DNA of 64,000 bases from Carallia brachiata (lineage: Eukaryota; Streptophyta; Magnoliopsida; Malpighiales; Rhizophoraceae). Position numbers and translations under genes: made by a program. Of the stretch, positions 1 through 14,751 are shown in pieces. Position 1 is the stretch's first letter, and each line of letters begins with the position of its first letter. Below the pieces are notes generated by a model, which made no database searches, was not told where the DNA came from, and saw only the letters and a list, made by a program, of their open reading frames with translations. Where the stretch lies: positions 1,818,793 to 1,882,792 of the forward strand of contig JADCRB010000035.1 of assembly GCA_021464245.1 (NCBI GenBank), read 5' to 3'.

Positions 1-59
1 TAAGCATTAAAATGAAAAAAATCACTTATTTGCTTGAAATGAAGTGATTTAGACTCTTT

Positions 60-1745
60 ATTCATGCCACAAATGGTTTTATGCAAGTAATAAACAAATC
101 ATATCAATTGCACTTATTAGACGTAATTTAATACATTTAACTCCCCAAAAGGTGTTAAAAATGCTTTTTCCATTGAAATTATAGGTTTTTATAAGCATTA
201 ATGCTTCATTTAAGTGTAATTTGGGTAAAATAAGCCAATAAAATGAAAGAAAATCACTTATTTGCATGAAATGAAGTGATTTAGACTCTTTATTCATGCC
301 ACAAATGGTTTTATGCAACTAATAAACGCAAATCATTATCAATCGCACACTTATTAGATGGAATTTAATGATTAACTCCCCAAAAGGTGTTGAAAAGCTT
401 TTTCCATTGAAATTAAAGGTTTTTAAGCATAATGCTTAATTTAAGTGAATTTGGGTTAAATAAGCCATTAAAATGAAAGAAAATCACTTATTTGCATGAA
501 ATGAAGTGATTTAGACTCTTTATTCATGCCACAAATGGTTTTATGCAAGTAATAAACACAAATCATGATCAATTGCACGCTTATTAGATGTAATTTAATA
601 CATTTAACTCCCCAAAAGGTGTTAAAAATGCTTTTTCCATTGAAATTAAAGGTTTTTATAAGCATTAATGCTTCATTTAAGAGTAATTTGGGTTAAATAA
701 GCCATTAAAATGAAAGAAAATCACTTATTTGCACGAAATTAAGTGATTTAGACTCTTTATTCATGCCACAAATGGTTTTTTGCAACTAATGAACGCAAAT
801 AATGATCAATTGCACACTTATTAGATGGAATTTAATGCATTTAACTCCCCCCCAAAAGGTGTTGAAAATGCTTTTTCCATGAAATTAAAGGTTTTTATAA
901 GCATTAATGCTTCATTTAAGTTAATTTGGGTTAAATAAGCCATTAAAATGAAAGAAAATCACTTATTTGCTTGAAATAAAGTGATTTAGACTCTTTATTC
1001 ATGCAATAAATGGTTTTATGCAACTAATAAACGCAAATCATTATCAATCGCACACTTATTAGATGGAATTTAATGCATTTAGCTCCCAAAAGGTGTTGAA
1101 AATGTTTTTTCCATTGAAATTAAAGGTTTTTATAAGCATTAATACTTCATTTAAGTGTAATTTGGGTTAAATAAGCCGTTAAAATGAAAAAAAAATCACT
1201 TATTTGCTTGAAATGAAGTGATTTAGACTCTTTATTCATGCCACAAATGGTTTTATGCAACTAATAAACGCAAATCATTATCAATCGCACACTTATTAGA
1301 TGAATTTAATGCATTTAACTCCCCAAAAGGTGTTGAAAATGCCTTTTCCATTGAAATTAAAGGTTTTTATAAGCATTAATACTTCATTTAAGTGTAATTT
1401 GGGTTAAATAAGCCGTTAAAATGAAAGAAAATCACTTATTTGCACGAAATAAAGTGATTTAAACTCTTTATTATGCCACAAATGATTTTATGCAACTAAT
1501 AACACAAATTATGATCAATTGCACACTTATTAGATGAAATTTAATGCTTTTAAATCCCCAAAAGGTGTTGAAAATGCTTTTTACATTGAAATTAATGGTT
1601 TTTTGTTAGCATTAATGCTTCATTTAAGTGTAATTTGGGTAAAATAAGCCAATAAAATGAAAGAAAATCACTTATTTGCATGAAATGAAGTGATTTAGAC
1701 TCTTTATTCATGCCACAAATGGTTTTTGCAACTAATAAACGCAAA
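60..1745. repeat. Segmental duplication, copy 1 (2.58-kb offset)
   Basis: The order of private monomer variants here recurs at about 2645-4320. Shared marks include TTTAAGAGTAATTTGGG (near 675 and 3260), CGAAATTAAGTGATTTAG (near 736 and 3321), GCTCCCAAAAGG or CTCCCAAAAGG with ATGTTTTTTCC (near 1085 and 3660), GCCTTTTCC (near 1340 and 3916) and TTTTGTTAGC (near 1600 and 4180). The offset is about 2,580 bp, equal to eleven monomers. Edges are approximate because the flanks are also satellite. Confidence 0.75.
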
Positions 1746-2644
1746 TCATATATCAATCGCACACTTATTAGATGGAATTTAATGCATTTAACTCCCCAAA
1801 AGGTGTTGAAAATGCTTTTCCATTGAAATTAAAGGTTTTTATAAGCATTAATACTTCATTTAAGTGTAATTTGGGTTAAATAAGCCGTTAAAATGAAAGA
1901 AAATCACTTATTGCACGAAATAAGTGATTTAAACTCTTTATTCATGCCACAAATGATTTTATGCAATAATAACACAAATTAGATCAATTGCATACTTATT
2001 AGATGAAATTTAATGCTTTAATCCCCAAAAGGTGTTGAAAATGCTTTTTACATTGAAATTAATGGTTTTTGTAAGCATTAATGCTTCATTTAAGTGTAAT
2101 TTGGGTAAAATAAGCCAATAAAATGAAAGAAAATCACTTATTTGCATGAAATGAAATGATTTAGACTCTTTATTCATGCCACAAATGGTTTTATGCAACT
2201 AATAAACGCAAATCATTATCAATCGCACACTTATTAGATGGAATTTAATGCATTTAACTCCCCAAAAGGTGTTGAAAATGCTTTTTCCATTGAAATTAAA
2301 GGTTTTTATAAGCATTAATGCTTCATTTAAGTGTAATTTGGGTTAAATAAGCCATTAAAATGAAAAAAATCACTTATTTGCTTGAAATGAAGTGATTTAG
2401 ACTTTTATTCATGCCACAAATGGTTTTATGCAACTAATAAACGCAAATCATTATCAATCGCACACCTATTAGATGTAATTTAATGCATTTAACTCCCCAA
2501 AAGGTGTTGAAAATGCTTTTTCCATTGAAATTAAAGGTTTTTATAAGCATTAATGTTTTTATTTAAGTGTAATTTGGGTTAAATAAGCCATTAAAATGAA
2601 AAAAATCACTTATTTGCTTGAAATGAAGTGATTTAGACTCTTTA

Positions 2645-4320
2645 TTCATGCCACAAATGGTTTTATGCAACTAATAACACAAATCATGATCAATTGCACA
2701 CTTATTAGATGTAATTTAATACATTTAACTCCCCAAAAGGTGTTAAAAATGCTTTTTCCATTGAAATTAAGGTTTTTATAAGCATTAATGCTTCATTTAA
2801 GTGTAATTTGGGTAAATAAGCCAATAAAATGAAAGAAAATCACTTATTTGCATGAAATGAAGTGATTTAGACTCTTTATTCATGCCACAAATGGTTTTAT
2901 GCAACTAATAAACGCAAATATTATCAATCGCACACTTATTAGATGAATTTAATGCATTTAACTCCCCAAAAGGTGTTAAAAATGCTTTTTTCATTGAAAT
3001 TAATGGTTTTTGTAAGCATTAATACTTATTGAAGTGAATTTGGGTTAAATAAGCCATTAAAATGAAAGAAAATCACTTATTTGCATGAAATGAAGTGATT
3101 TAGACTCTTTATTCATGCCACAAATGGTTTTATGCAACTAATAAACACAAATCAGATCAATTGCACATTTATTAGATGTAATTTAATCATTTAACTCCCC
3201 AAAAGGTGTTGAAAAATGCTTTTTCATTGAAATTAAAGGTTTTTAAAGCATTAATGCTTCATTTAAGAGTAATTTGGGTTAAATAAGCCATTAAAATGAA
3301 AGAAAATCACTTATTTGCACGAAATTAAGTGATTTAGACTCTTTATTCATGCCACAAATGGTTTTTGCAACTAATAACGCAAATAATGATCAATTGCACA
3401 CTTATTAGATGGAATTTAATGCATTTAACTCCCCAAAAGGTGTTGAAAATGCTTTTTCCATGAAATTAAAGGTTTTTATACGCATTAATGCTTCATTTAA
3501 GTTAATTTGGGTTAAATAAGCCATTAAAATGAAAGAAAATCACTTATTTGCTGAAATAAAGTGATTTAGACTCTTTATTCATGCATAAATGGTTTTATGC
3601 AACTAATAAACGCAAATTATCAATCGCACACTTATTAGATGGAATTTAATGCATTTAACTCCCAAAAGGTGTTGAAAATGTTTTTTCCATTGAAATTAAA
3701 GGTTTTTATAAGCATTAATACTTCATTTAAGTGTAATTTGGGTTAAATAAGCCGTTAAAATGAAAAAAAAATCACTTATTTGCTTGAAATGAAGTGATTT
3801 AGACTCTTTATTCATGCCACAAATGGTTTTATGCAACTAATAAACGCAAATCATTATCAATCGCACACTTATTAGATGAAATTTAATGCATTTAACTCCC
3901 CAAAAGGTGTTGAAAATGCCTTTTCCATTGAAATTAAATGTTTTTTAAGCATTAATCTTCATTTAAGTGTAATTTGGGTTAAATAAGCCGTTAAAATGAA
4001 AGAAAATCACTTATTTGCACGAAATAAAGTGATTTAAACTCTTTATTAATGCCACAAATGATTTTATGCAACTAATAAACACAAATTATGATCAATTGCA
4101 CACTTATTAGATGAAATTTAATGCTTTTAAATCCCCAAAAGGTGTTGAAAATGCTTTTTACATTGAAATTAATGGTTTTTTGTTAGCATTAATGCTTCAT
4201 TTAAGTGTAATTTGGGTAAAATAAGCCAATAAAATGAAAGAAAATCACTTATTTGCATGAAATGAAGTGATTTAGACTCTTTATTCATGCCACAAATGGT
4301 TTTATGCAACTAATAAACGC
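2645..4320. repeat. Segmental duplication, copy 2 (2.58-kb offset)
   Basis: Partner of the block at about 60-1745 and matched by the same series of private variants in the same order. The copies differ by scattered short deletions, for example CAAATTATCAATCG near 3613 against CAAATCATTATCAATCG near 1036. After about 4320 this copy runs into a 30-bp micro-duplication that the first copy lacks, which marks the end of the match. Confidence 0.75.
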
Positions 4321-6385
4321 AAATTATGATCAATTGCAACTAATAAACACAAATTATGATCAATTGCGCACTTATTAGATGAAATTTAATGCTTTTAGCT
4401 CCCCAATAGGTGTTGAAAATGCTTTTTACATTGAAATTAATGGTTTTTGTAAGCATTAATGCTTCATTTAAGTGTAATTTGGGTAAAATAAGCTAATAAA
4501 ATGAAAGAAAATCACTTACTTGCATGAAATAAAGTGATTTAGACTCTTTGTTCATGCCACAAATGGTTTTATGCAAGTAATAAACACAAATCATGATCAA
4601 TTGCACACTTATTAGATGTAATTTAATGCATTTAACTCCCCAAAAGGTGTTGAAAATGCTTTTTCCATTGAAATTAAAGGTTTTTATACGCATTAATGTT
4701 TTATTTAAGTGTAATTTGGGTTAAATAAGCCATTAAAATGAAAAAAATTCACTTATTTGCTTGAAATGAAGTGATTTAGACTCTTTATTCATGCCACAAA
4801 TGGTTTTATGCAAGTAATAAACACAAATCATGATCAATTGCACACTTATTAGACGTAATTTAACACATTTAACTCCCCAAAAGGTGTTAAAAATGCTTTT
4901 TCCATTGAAATTATAGGTTTTTATAAGCATTAATGCTTCATTTAAGTGTAATTTGGGTTAAATAAGCCATTAAAATGAAAAAAAATCACTTATTTGCTTG
5001 AAATGAAGTGATTTAGACTCTTTATTCATGCAACAAAAGGTTTTATGCAACTAATAAACGCAAATCATTATCAATCGCACACCTATTAGATGGAATTTAA
5101 TGCATTTAACTCCCCAAAAGTTGTTGAAAATGCCTTTTCCATTGAAATTAAAGGTTTTTATAAGCATTAATATTTCATTTAAGTGTAATTTGGGTTAAAT
5201 AAGCCGTTAAAATGAAAGAAAATCACTTATTTGCACGAAATAAAGTGATTTAAACTCTTTATTAATGCCACAAATGATTTTATGCAACTAATAAACACAA
5301 ATTATGATCAATTGCACACTTATTAGATGAAATTTAATGTTTTTAACTCCCCAAAAGGTGTTGAAAATGCTTTTTACATTGAAATTAATGGTTTTTGTAA
5401 GCATTAATGCTTCATTTAAGTGTAATTTGGGTAAAATAAGCCAATAAAATGAAAGAAAATCACTTATTTGCATGAAATGAAGTGATTTAGACTCTTTATT
5501 CATGCCACAAATGGTTTTATGCAACTAATAAATGCAAATTATGATCAATTGCACACATATTAGATGGAATTTAATGCTTTTAACTCCCCAAAAGTTGTTG
5601 AAAATGCTTTTTGCATTGAAATTAATGGTTTTTGTAAGCATTAATGCTTCATTTAAGTGTAATTTGGGTTAAATAAGCCAATAAAATGAAAGAAAATCAC
5701 TTATTTGCATGAAATGAAGTGATTTAGACTCTTTATTCATGCCACAAATGGTTTTATGCAACTAATAAACGCAAATCATGATCAATTGCAACTAATAAAC
5801 ACAAATTATGATCAATTGCACACTTATTAGATGAAATTTAATGCTTTTAACTCCCCAAAAGGTGTTGAAAATGCTTTTTACATTGAAATTAAGTTTTTGT
5901 AAGCATTAATGCTTCATTTAAGTGTAATTTGGGTAAAATAAGCCAATAAAATGAAAGAAAATCACTTATTTGCATGAAATGAAGTGATTTAGACTCTTTA
6001 TTCATGCCACAAATGGTTTTATGCAACTAATAAACGCAAATCATGATCAATTGCAACTAATAAACACAAATTATGATCAATTGCACACTTATTAGATGAA
6101 ATTTAATGCTTTTAACTCCCCAAAAGGTGTTGAAAATGCTTTTTACATTGAAATTAATGGTTTTTGTAAGCATTAATGCTTCATTTAAGTGTAATTTGTG
6201 TAAAATAAGCCAATAAAATGAAAGAAAATCACTTATTTGCATGAAATGAAGTGATTTAGACTCTTTATTCATGCCACAAATAGTTTTATGCAAGTAATAA
6301 ACACAAATCATAATCAATTGCACGCTTATTTGATGTAATTTAATACATTTAACTCCCCAAAAGGTGTTAAAAATGCTTTTTCCAT

Positions 6386-6386
6386 N
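6386..6386. other. Single-N join between satellite contigs
   Basis: One N separates TTTTTCCAT from TTATGCAACTAATAAAC. The monomer phase jumps across it: the left side stops mid-monomer and the right side starts near a monomer boundary. The true distance is unknown and copy number across this point is unreliable. Confidence 0.9.
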
Positions 6387-9300
6387 TTATGCAACTAATA
6401 AACACAAATTATGATCAATTGCACACTTATTAGATGAAATTTAATGCTTTTAACTCCCAAAGGTGTTGAAAATGCTTTTACATTAAAATTAATGGTTTTT
6501 GTAAGCATTAATGCTTCATTTAAGTGTAATTTGGGTAAAATAAGCCAAAAATGAACGAAAATCACTTATTTGCATGAATGAAGTGATTTAGACTCTTTAT
6601 TCATGCCACAAATGGTTTTATGATGCAACTAATAAAACCAAATCATGATCAATTGCAACTAATAAATGCAAATCATGATCAATTGCACACTTATTAGACG
6701 AAATGTAATGCATTTAACTCCCCAAAAGGTGTTAAAAATGCTTTTTCCATTGAAATTAATGGTTTTTGTAAGCATTATGCTTAATTGAAGTGAAATTTGG
6801 GTTAAATAAGCCATTAAAAGAAAAATCCTTATTTGCTGCTTGAAATGAAGTGATTTAGAACTCTTTATTCGTGCCACAAATGGTTTTATGCAACTAATAA
6901 ACGCAAATCATTATCAATCGCACACTTATTAGATGGAATTTTAATGCATTTAACTCCCCAAAAGGTGTTGAAAATGCTTTTTCCATTGAAATTAAAGGTT
7001 TTTATACGCATTAATGCTTCATTTAAGTGTGAATTTAGGTTAAATAAGCCATTAAAATGAAAAAACAATCACTTATTTGCATGAAATGAAGTGATTTAAA
7101 CTCTTTATTAATGCCCAAATGATTTTATGCAACTAATAAACACAATTATGATCAATTGCACACTTATTAGATGAAAATATGCTTTTAACTCCCCAAAAGG
7201 TGTTGAAAATGCTTTTACATTGAAATTAATGGTTTTTGTAAGCATTAATGCTTCATTTAAGTCTAATTTGGGTAAAAATAGCCAATAAATGAAAGAAAAT
7301 CACTTATTTGCATGAATGAAGTGATTTAGACTCTTTATTCATGCCACAAATAGTTTTATGATATGCAACTATTAAACGCAAATCATGATCAATTGCAACT
7401 AATAAACGTAAATCATGATCAATTGCAAACTTATTAGACGAAATTTAATACATTTAACTCCCCAAAAGGTGTTAAAAATGCCTTTTCCATTGAAATTAAT
7501 GGTTTTTCTAAGCATTAATGCTTAATTGAAGTGAAATTTGGGTTAAATAATCCATTAAAATGAAAGAAAATCACTTATTTGCATGAAATGAAGTGATTTA
7601 GACTCTTTATTTGGCCACAAATGTTTTATGCAAGTAATAAACACAAATCATGATCAATTGCACACTTATTAGATGTAATTTAATACATTTAACTCCCCAA
7701 AATGTGTTAAAAATGCATTTTCCATTGAGATTAAAGGTTTTTATAAGCATTAATGGTTCATTTAAGTGTAATTTGGGTTAAATAAGCCATTAAAATGAAA
7801 AAAAATCACTTATTGCTTAAATGAAGTGATTTAGACTCTTTATTCATGCCACATGGTTTTATGAAACTAAAAAACGCAAATCATTATCAATCGCACACTT
7901 ATTAGATGGACTTTAATGCATTTAACTCCCCAAAAGGTGTTGAAAATGCTTTTCCATTGAAATTAAAGGTTTTTTATAAACATTAATACTTCATTTAAGT
8001 GTAATTTTGGTTAAATAAGCCGTTAAAATGAAAGAAATCACTTATTTGCATGAAATGAGTGATTTAGACTCTTTATTATGCCACAAATGGTTTTATGATG
8101 CAACTAATAAACGCAAATTATGATCAATTGCAACTAATAAACATAAATTATGATCAATGCATGCAACTTATTAGATGAAATTTAATGCTTTTATTTTTAA
8201 CTCCCCAAAAGGGTTGAAAATGCTTTTTACATTGAAATTAATGGTTTTTGTAAGCATTAATTCTTCATTTAAGTGTAATTTGGGTAAAATAAGCCAATAA
8301 AATGAAAGAAAATCACTTATTTGCACGAAATGAAGTGATTTAAATTCTTTATTCATGCCACAAATGATTTTATGCAACTAATAGACACAAATTATGATCA
8401 ATTGCATACTTATTAGAGGAAATTTATGCTTTTAACTCCACAAAAGGTGTTGACAATGCTTTTTTCTATTCAAATTAAAGGTTTTATAAGCATTAATGCT
8501 TCATTTAAGTGTAATTTGGGTTAAATACCATAAAATGAAAGAAAATCACTTATTTGCACGAAATTAAGTGATTTAGACTCTTTATTCATGCCACAAATGG
8601 TTTTATGCAACTAATAAACGCAAATAATGACAATTGCACACTTATTAGATGAAATTAATGCATTTACTCCCCAAAGGTGTTGAAAATGCTTTTTCCATTG
8701 AAATTAAAGGTTTTTAACGCATTAATGCTTCATTTAAGTTTAATTTGGGTTAAAAAGCCATTAAAATGAAAGAAAATCACTTATTTGCTTAAAATGAAGT
8801 GATTTAGACTCTTTATTCATGCACACAAGGTTTTATATGCACTAATAACGCAAATCATTATCAATCGCACACTTATTAGATGGAATTTAATGCATTAACT
8901 CCCCAAAGGTGTTGAAAATGCCTTTTCCATTGAAATTAAAGGTTTTTATAAGCATTAATACTTCATTTAAGTGTAATTTGGGTTAAATAAGCCATTAAAA
9001 TGAAAAAAAAATCACTTATTTGCTGAAATGAAGTGATTTAGACGCTTTATTCATGCCACAAATGGTTTTATGCAACTAATAAACGCAAATCAATTCATGC
9101 ACACTTATTAGATGGAATTTAATGCATTTAACTCCCCAAAAGGTGTTGAAAATGCTTTTTATTACGAAATTAATGGTTTTTGTAAGATTAATGCTTCATT
9201 TAAGTGTAATTTGGGTTAAATAAGCCAATAAAATGAAGAAATCACTTATTTGCATGAAATGAAGTGATTTAGACTCTTTATTCATGCCACAAATGGTTTT

Positions 9301-12300
9301 TATGCAACTAATAAACGCAAATCATTATCAATCGCACACTTATAGATGGAATTTAATGCATTTAACTCCCCAAAAGGTGTTGAAAATGCTTTTTCCATTG
9401 AAATTAAAGGTTTTTATAAGCATTAATCTTCATTTAAGTGTAATTTGGGTTAAAGCCGTTAAAATGAAAGAAAATCACTTATTTGCAGAAATTAAGTGAT
9501 TTAGACTCTTTATTCATGCCACAAAGGGTTTTATGCAACTAATAAACGCAAATAATGATCAATTGCACACTTATTAGATGGAATTTTAATGCATTTAACT
9601 CCCCAAAAGGTGTTGAAAATGCTTTTTTCCATTGAAATAAAAGGTTTTTATACGCATTAATGCTTCATTTAAGTTTAATTTGGGTTAAATAAGCCATTAA
9701 AATGAAAGAAAATCACTTATTTGCAGAAATGAAGTGATTTAGACCTCTTTATTCATGCCACAAAGGTTTTATGCAACAATAAACACAAATTATGATCAAT
9801 TGCACACTTATTAGATGAAATTAATGCTTTTAACTCCCCAAAAGGTGTGAAAATGCTTTTTACATTGAAATTAAAGGTTTTTGTAAGTTTTAATGCTTCA
9901 TTTAAGTGTAATTTGGGTAAATAAGCCATAAATGAAGAAAATCACTTATTTGCATGAAATGAAGTGATTTAGACTCTTTATTATGCCACAAATGGTTTTA
10001 TGCAACTAATAACGCAAATTATGATCAATTGCAACTACATAACAAAATTATGATCAATTGCACACTTATTAGATGAAATTTAATGCTTTAACTCCCCAAA
10101 AGGTGTTGAAAATGCTTTTTACATTGAAATTAATGGTTTTGTAAGCATTAATGCTTCATTTAAGTGTAATTTGGGTAAAATAAGCCAATAAAATGAAAGA
10201 AACACTTATTTGCACGAAATAAGTGATTTAACTCTTTTTCAACAAATGATTTTATGCAACTAATAGACACAACTTATGATCATTGCATACTTATTAGAGG
10301 AAATTTAATGCTTTTAACTCCCCAAAAGGTGTTGACAATGCTTTTTCATTCAAATTAAAGGTTTTTATAAGCATAATTGCTTCATTTAAGTGTAATTTGG
10401 GTTAAATAAGCCATTAAAATGAAAGAAAATCACTTATTTGCACGAAATGAAGTGATTTATACTCTTTATGCCAGAAATGGTTTTATGCAACTAATAAACG
10501 CAAATAATGATCAATTGCACACTTATTAGATGGAATTTAATGCATTTAACTCCCCAAAAGGTGTTGAAATGCTTTTTCCATTGAAATTAAAGGTTTTTTA
10601 TACGCATTAATGCTTCATTTAAGTTAATTTGGGTTAAATAAGCCATTAAAATGAAAGAAAAATCACTTATTTGCTTGAAATGAGTGATTTAGACTCTTTA
10701 TTCATGCACAAATGGTTTTATGCAACTAATAAACACAAATCATTATCAATCGCACACTTATTAGATGGAATTTAATGCATTTAACTCCCCAAAAGGTGTG
10801 AAAAACGCCTTTTTCATTGAAATTAAAGGTTTTTATAAGCATTAATGCTTCATTTAAGTGTAATTTGGGTTAAATAAGCCATTAAAATGAAAAAAATCAC
10901 TTATTTGCTTGAAATGAAGTGATTTAGACTCTTTATTCATGCCACAAATGGTTTTATGCAACTAATAAACGCAAATTATGATCAATCGCACACTTATTAG
11001 ATGGAATTTAATGCATTTAACTCCCCAAAAGGTGTTGAAAATGCCTTTTCCATTGAAATTAAAGGTTTTTATAAGCATTAATACTTCATTTAAGTGTAAT
11101 TTGGGTTAAATAAGCCGTTAAAATGAAAGAAAATCACTTATTTGCACGAAATAAGTGATTTAAACTCTTTATTATGCCACAAATGATTTTATGCAACTAA
11201 TAAACAAATTATGATCAATTGCACACTTATTAGATGAAATTTAATGCTTTTAAATCCCCAAAAGGTGTTGAAAATGCTTTTTACATTGAAATTAATGGTT
11301 TTTGTAAGCATTAATGCTTCATTTAAGTGTAATTTGGGTAAAATAAGCCAATAAAATGAAAGAAAATCACTTATTTGCATGAAATGAAGTGATTTAGACT
11401 CTTTATTCATGCCACAAATGGTTTTATGCAAGTAATAAACACAAATCATGATCAATTGCACACTTATTAGATGTAATTTAATGCATTTAACTCCCCAAAA
11501 GGTGTTGAAAATGCTTTTTCCATTGAAATTAAAGGTTTTATACGCATTAATGCTTCATTTAAGTGTAATTTGGGTTAAATAAGCCATTAAAATGAAAAAA
11601 AATCACTTATTTGCTTGAAATGAAGTGATTTAGACTCTTTATTCATGCCACAAATGGTTTTATGCAACTAATAAACGCAAATCATTATCAATTGCACACT
11701 TATTAGATGTAATTTAATGCATTTAACTCCCCAAAAGGTGTTAAAATGCTTTTTCCATTGAAATTAAAGGTTTTATAAGCATTAATGCTTCATTTAAGTG
11801 TAATTTGGGTTAAATAAGCCATTAAAATGAAAAAAAATCACTTATTTGCTGAAATGAAGTGATTTAGACTCTTTATTCATGCCACAAATGGTTTTATGCA
11901 ACTAATAAACACAAATTATGATCAATTGCACACTTATTAGATGAATTTAATGCTTTAACTCCCCAAAAGGTGTTGAAAATGCTTTTTCATTGAAATTAAT
12001 GGTTTTTGTAAGCATTAATGCTTCATTTAAGTGTAATTTGGGTAAAATAAGCCAATAAAATGAAAGAAAATCACTTATTTGCATGAAATGAAGTGATTTA
12101 GACTCTTTATTCATGCCACAAATGGTTTTATGCAACTAATAAACGCAAATCATGATCAATTGCAAACTTATTAGACGAAATTTAATACATTTAACTCCCC
12201 AAAAGGTGTTAAAATTGCCTTTTCCATTGAAATTAATGGTTTTTGTAAGCATTAATGCTTAATTGAAGTGAAATTTGGGTTAAATAAGCCATTAAAATGA

Positions 12301-13308
12301 AAGAAAATCACTTATTTGCATGAAATGAAGTGATTTAGACTCTTTATTCATGCCACAAATGGTTTTATGCAGTAATAATAAACACAAATCATGATCAATT
12401 GCACACTTATTAGATGTAATTTAATATTTAACTCCCCAAAAGGTGTTAAAATGCTTTTTCCATTGAAATTAAAGGTTTTTATAAGCATTAATGCTTCATT
12501 TAAGTGTAATTTGGGTTAAATAAGCCATTAAAATGAAAAAAATCACTTATTTGCTTGAAATGAAGTGATTTAGACTCTTTATTCATGCCACAAATGGTTT
12601 TATGCAACTAATAAACGCAAATCATTATCAATCGCACACTTATTAGATAGAATTTAATGCATTTAACTCCCCAAAAGGTGTTGAAAATGCCTTTTCCATT
12701 GAAATTAAAGGTTTTTATAAGCATTAATATTTCATTTAAGTGTAATTTGGGTTAAATAAGCCGTTAAAATGAAAGAAAATCACTTATTTGCACGAAATAA
12801 GTGATTTAACTCTTTATTCATGCCACAAATGGTTTTATGCAACTAATAAACAACAATCATGATCAATTGCACCTTATTAGATGAATTTAATGCATTTAAC
12901 TCCCCAAAAGGTGTTAAAATGCTTTTTCCATTGAAATTAAAGGTTTTATAAGCATTAATGCTTCATTTAAGTGTAATTTGGGTTAAATAAGCCATTAAAA
13001 TGAAAGAAAATCACTTATTTGCATGAAATGAAGTGATTTAGACTCTTTATTCATGCCACAAATGGTTTTATCGCAACTAATAAACACAATTATGATCAAT
13101 TGCACACTTATTAGATGAAATTTAATGCTTTTAACTCCCCAAAAGGTGTTGAAAATGCTTTTTCATTGAAATTAATGGTTTTTGTAAGCATTAATGCTTC
13201 ATTTAAGTGTAATTTGGGTAAAAAGCCAATAAATGAAAGAAAATCACTTATTTGCATGAAATGAAGTGATTTAGACTCTTTATTCATGCCACAAATGGTT
13301 TTATGCAA

Positions 13309-13368
13309 CTAATAAACGCAAATTATGATCAATTGCAACTAATAAACATAAATTATGATCAATTGCAC
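13309..13368. repeat. 30-bp micro-duplication inside a monomer
   Basis: Two near-identical 30-bp units, each starting CTAATAAAC and ending ATGATCAATTGCA, follow each other directly at 13309-13338 and 13339-13368, giving a monomer of about 267 bp. The same doublet is seen, with its first unit starting near these positions: 4310, 5762, 6025, 7367, 8104, 14752, 16917, 18373, 19141, 20607, 22553, 23724 and 23992, plus degraded copies near 10000 and 15255. I see none in zones B or C, so it marks a lineage of monomers that spread within zone A. Confidence 0.85.
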
Positions 13369-13575
13369 ACTTATTAGATGAAATTTAATGCTTTTAACTC
13401 CCCAAAAGGTGTTGAAAATGCTTTTTACATTGAAATTAATGGTTTTTGTAAGCATTAATGCTTCATTTAAGTGTAATTTGGGTAAAATAAGCCAATAAAA
13501 TGAAAGAAAATCACTTATTTGCACGAAATGAAGTGATTTAAACTCTTTATTCATGCCACAAATGATTTTATGCAA
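13339..13575. repeat. Reference monomer, zone A type A2
   Basis: A clean 237-bp copy, taken from one CTAATAAAC to the next. It carries GATGAAATTTAATGC, a TTTTTACATTG stretch, the palindrome AAGCATTAATGCTT and the hairpin arms AAATCACTT and AAGTGATTT. It is preceded by an extra 30-bp copy of its own first part (13309-13338). It serves as the local consensus for comparing other zone A copies. Confidence 0.9.
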
Positions 13576-14751
13576 CTAATAGACACAAATTATGATCAAT
13601 TGCATACTTATTAGAGAAATTTAATGCTTTTAACTCCCCAAAGGTGTTGAAAATGCTTTTTCTATTGAAATTAAAGGTTTTTATAAGCATTAATGCTTCA
13701 TTTAAGTGTAATTTGGGTTAAATAAGCCATTAAAATGAAAGAAAATCACTTATTTGCACGAAATGAAGTGATTTAGACTCTTTATTCATGCCACAAATGG
13801 TTTTATGCAACTAATAAACGCAAATTATGATCAATTGCACACTTATTAGATGGAATTTAATGCATTTAACTCCCCAAAAGGTGTTGAAAATGCTTTTTCC
13901 ATTGAAATTAAAGGTTTTTATAAGCATTAATGCTTCATTTAAGTGTAATTTTGGTTAAATAAGCCATTAAAATGAATGAAAATCACTTATTTGCTTGAAA
14001 TGAAGTGATTTAGACTCTTTATTCATGCCACAAATGGTTTTATGCAACTAATAAACGCAATTCATGATCAATCGCACACTTATTAGATGGAATTTAATGC
14101 ATTTAACTCCCCAAAAGGTGTTGAAAATGCTTTTTCCATTGAAATTAAAGGTTTTTATAAGCATTAATACTTCATTTAAGTGTAATTTGGGTTAAATAAG
14201 CCGTTAAAATGAAAGAAAATCACTTATTTGCTTGAAATGAAGTGATTTAGACTCTTTATTCATGCCACAAATGGTTTTATGCAACTAATAAACGCAAATC
14301 ATTATCAATCGCACACTTATTAGATGGAATTTAATGCATTTAACTCCCCAAAAGGTGTTGAAAATGCTTTTCCATTGAAATTAAAGGTTTTTATAAGCAT
14401 TAATACTTCATTTAAGTGTAATTTGGGTTAAATAAGCCGTTAAAATGAAAGAAAATCACTTATTTGCAAAATAAGTGATTTAACTCTTTATTATGCCACA
14501 AATGTTTTATGCAACTAATAAACACAATTATGATCAATTGCACACTTATTAGATGAAATTTAATGCTTTTAACTCCCCAAAAGGTGTTGAAAATGCTTTT
14601 TACATTGAAATTAATGGTTTTTTGTTAGCATTAATGCTTCATTTAAGTGTAATTTGGGTAAAATAAGCCAATAAAATGAAAGAAAATCACTTATTTGCAT
14701 GAAATGAAGTGATTTAGACTCTTTATTCATGCCACAAATGGTTTTATGCAA

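Noticed and set aside
9284..9499. Plus-strand 71-codon reading frame in the satellite
   Set aside because: It lies wholly within one monomer repeat and exists only because local deletions opened a frame.
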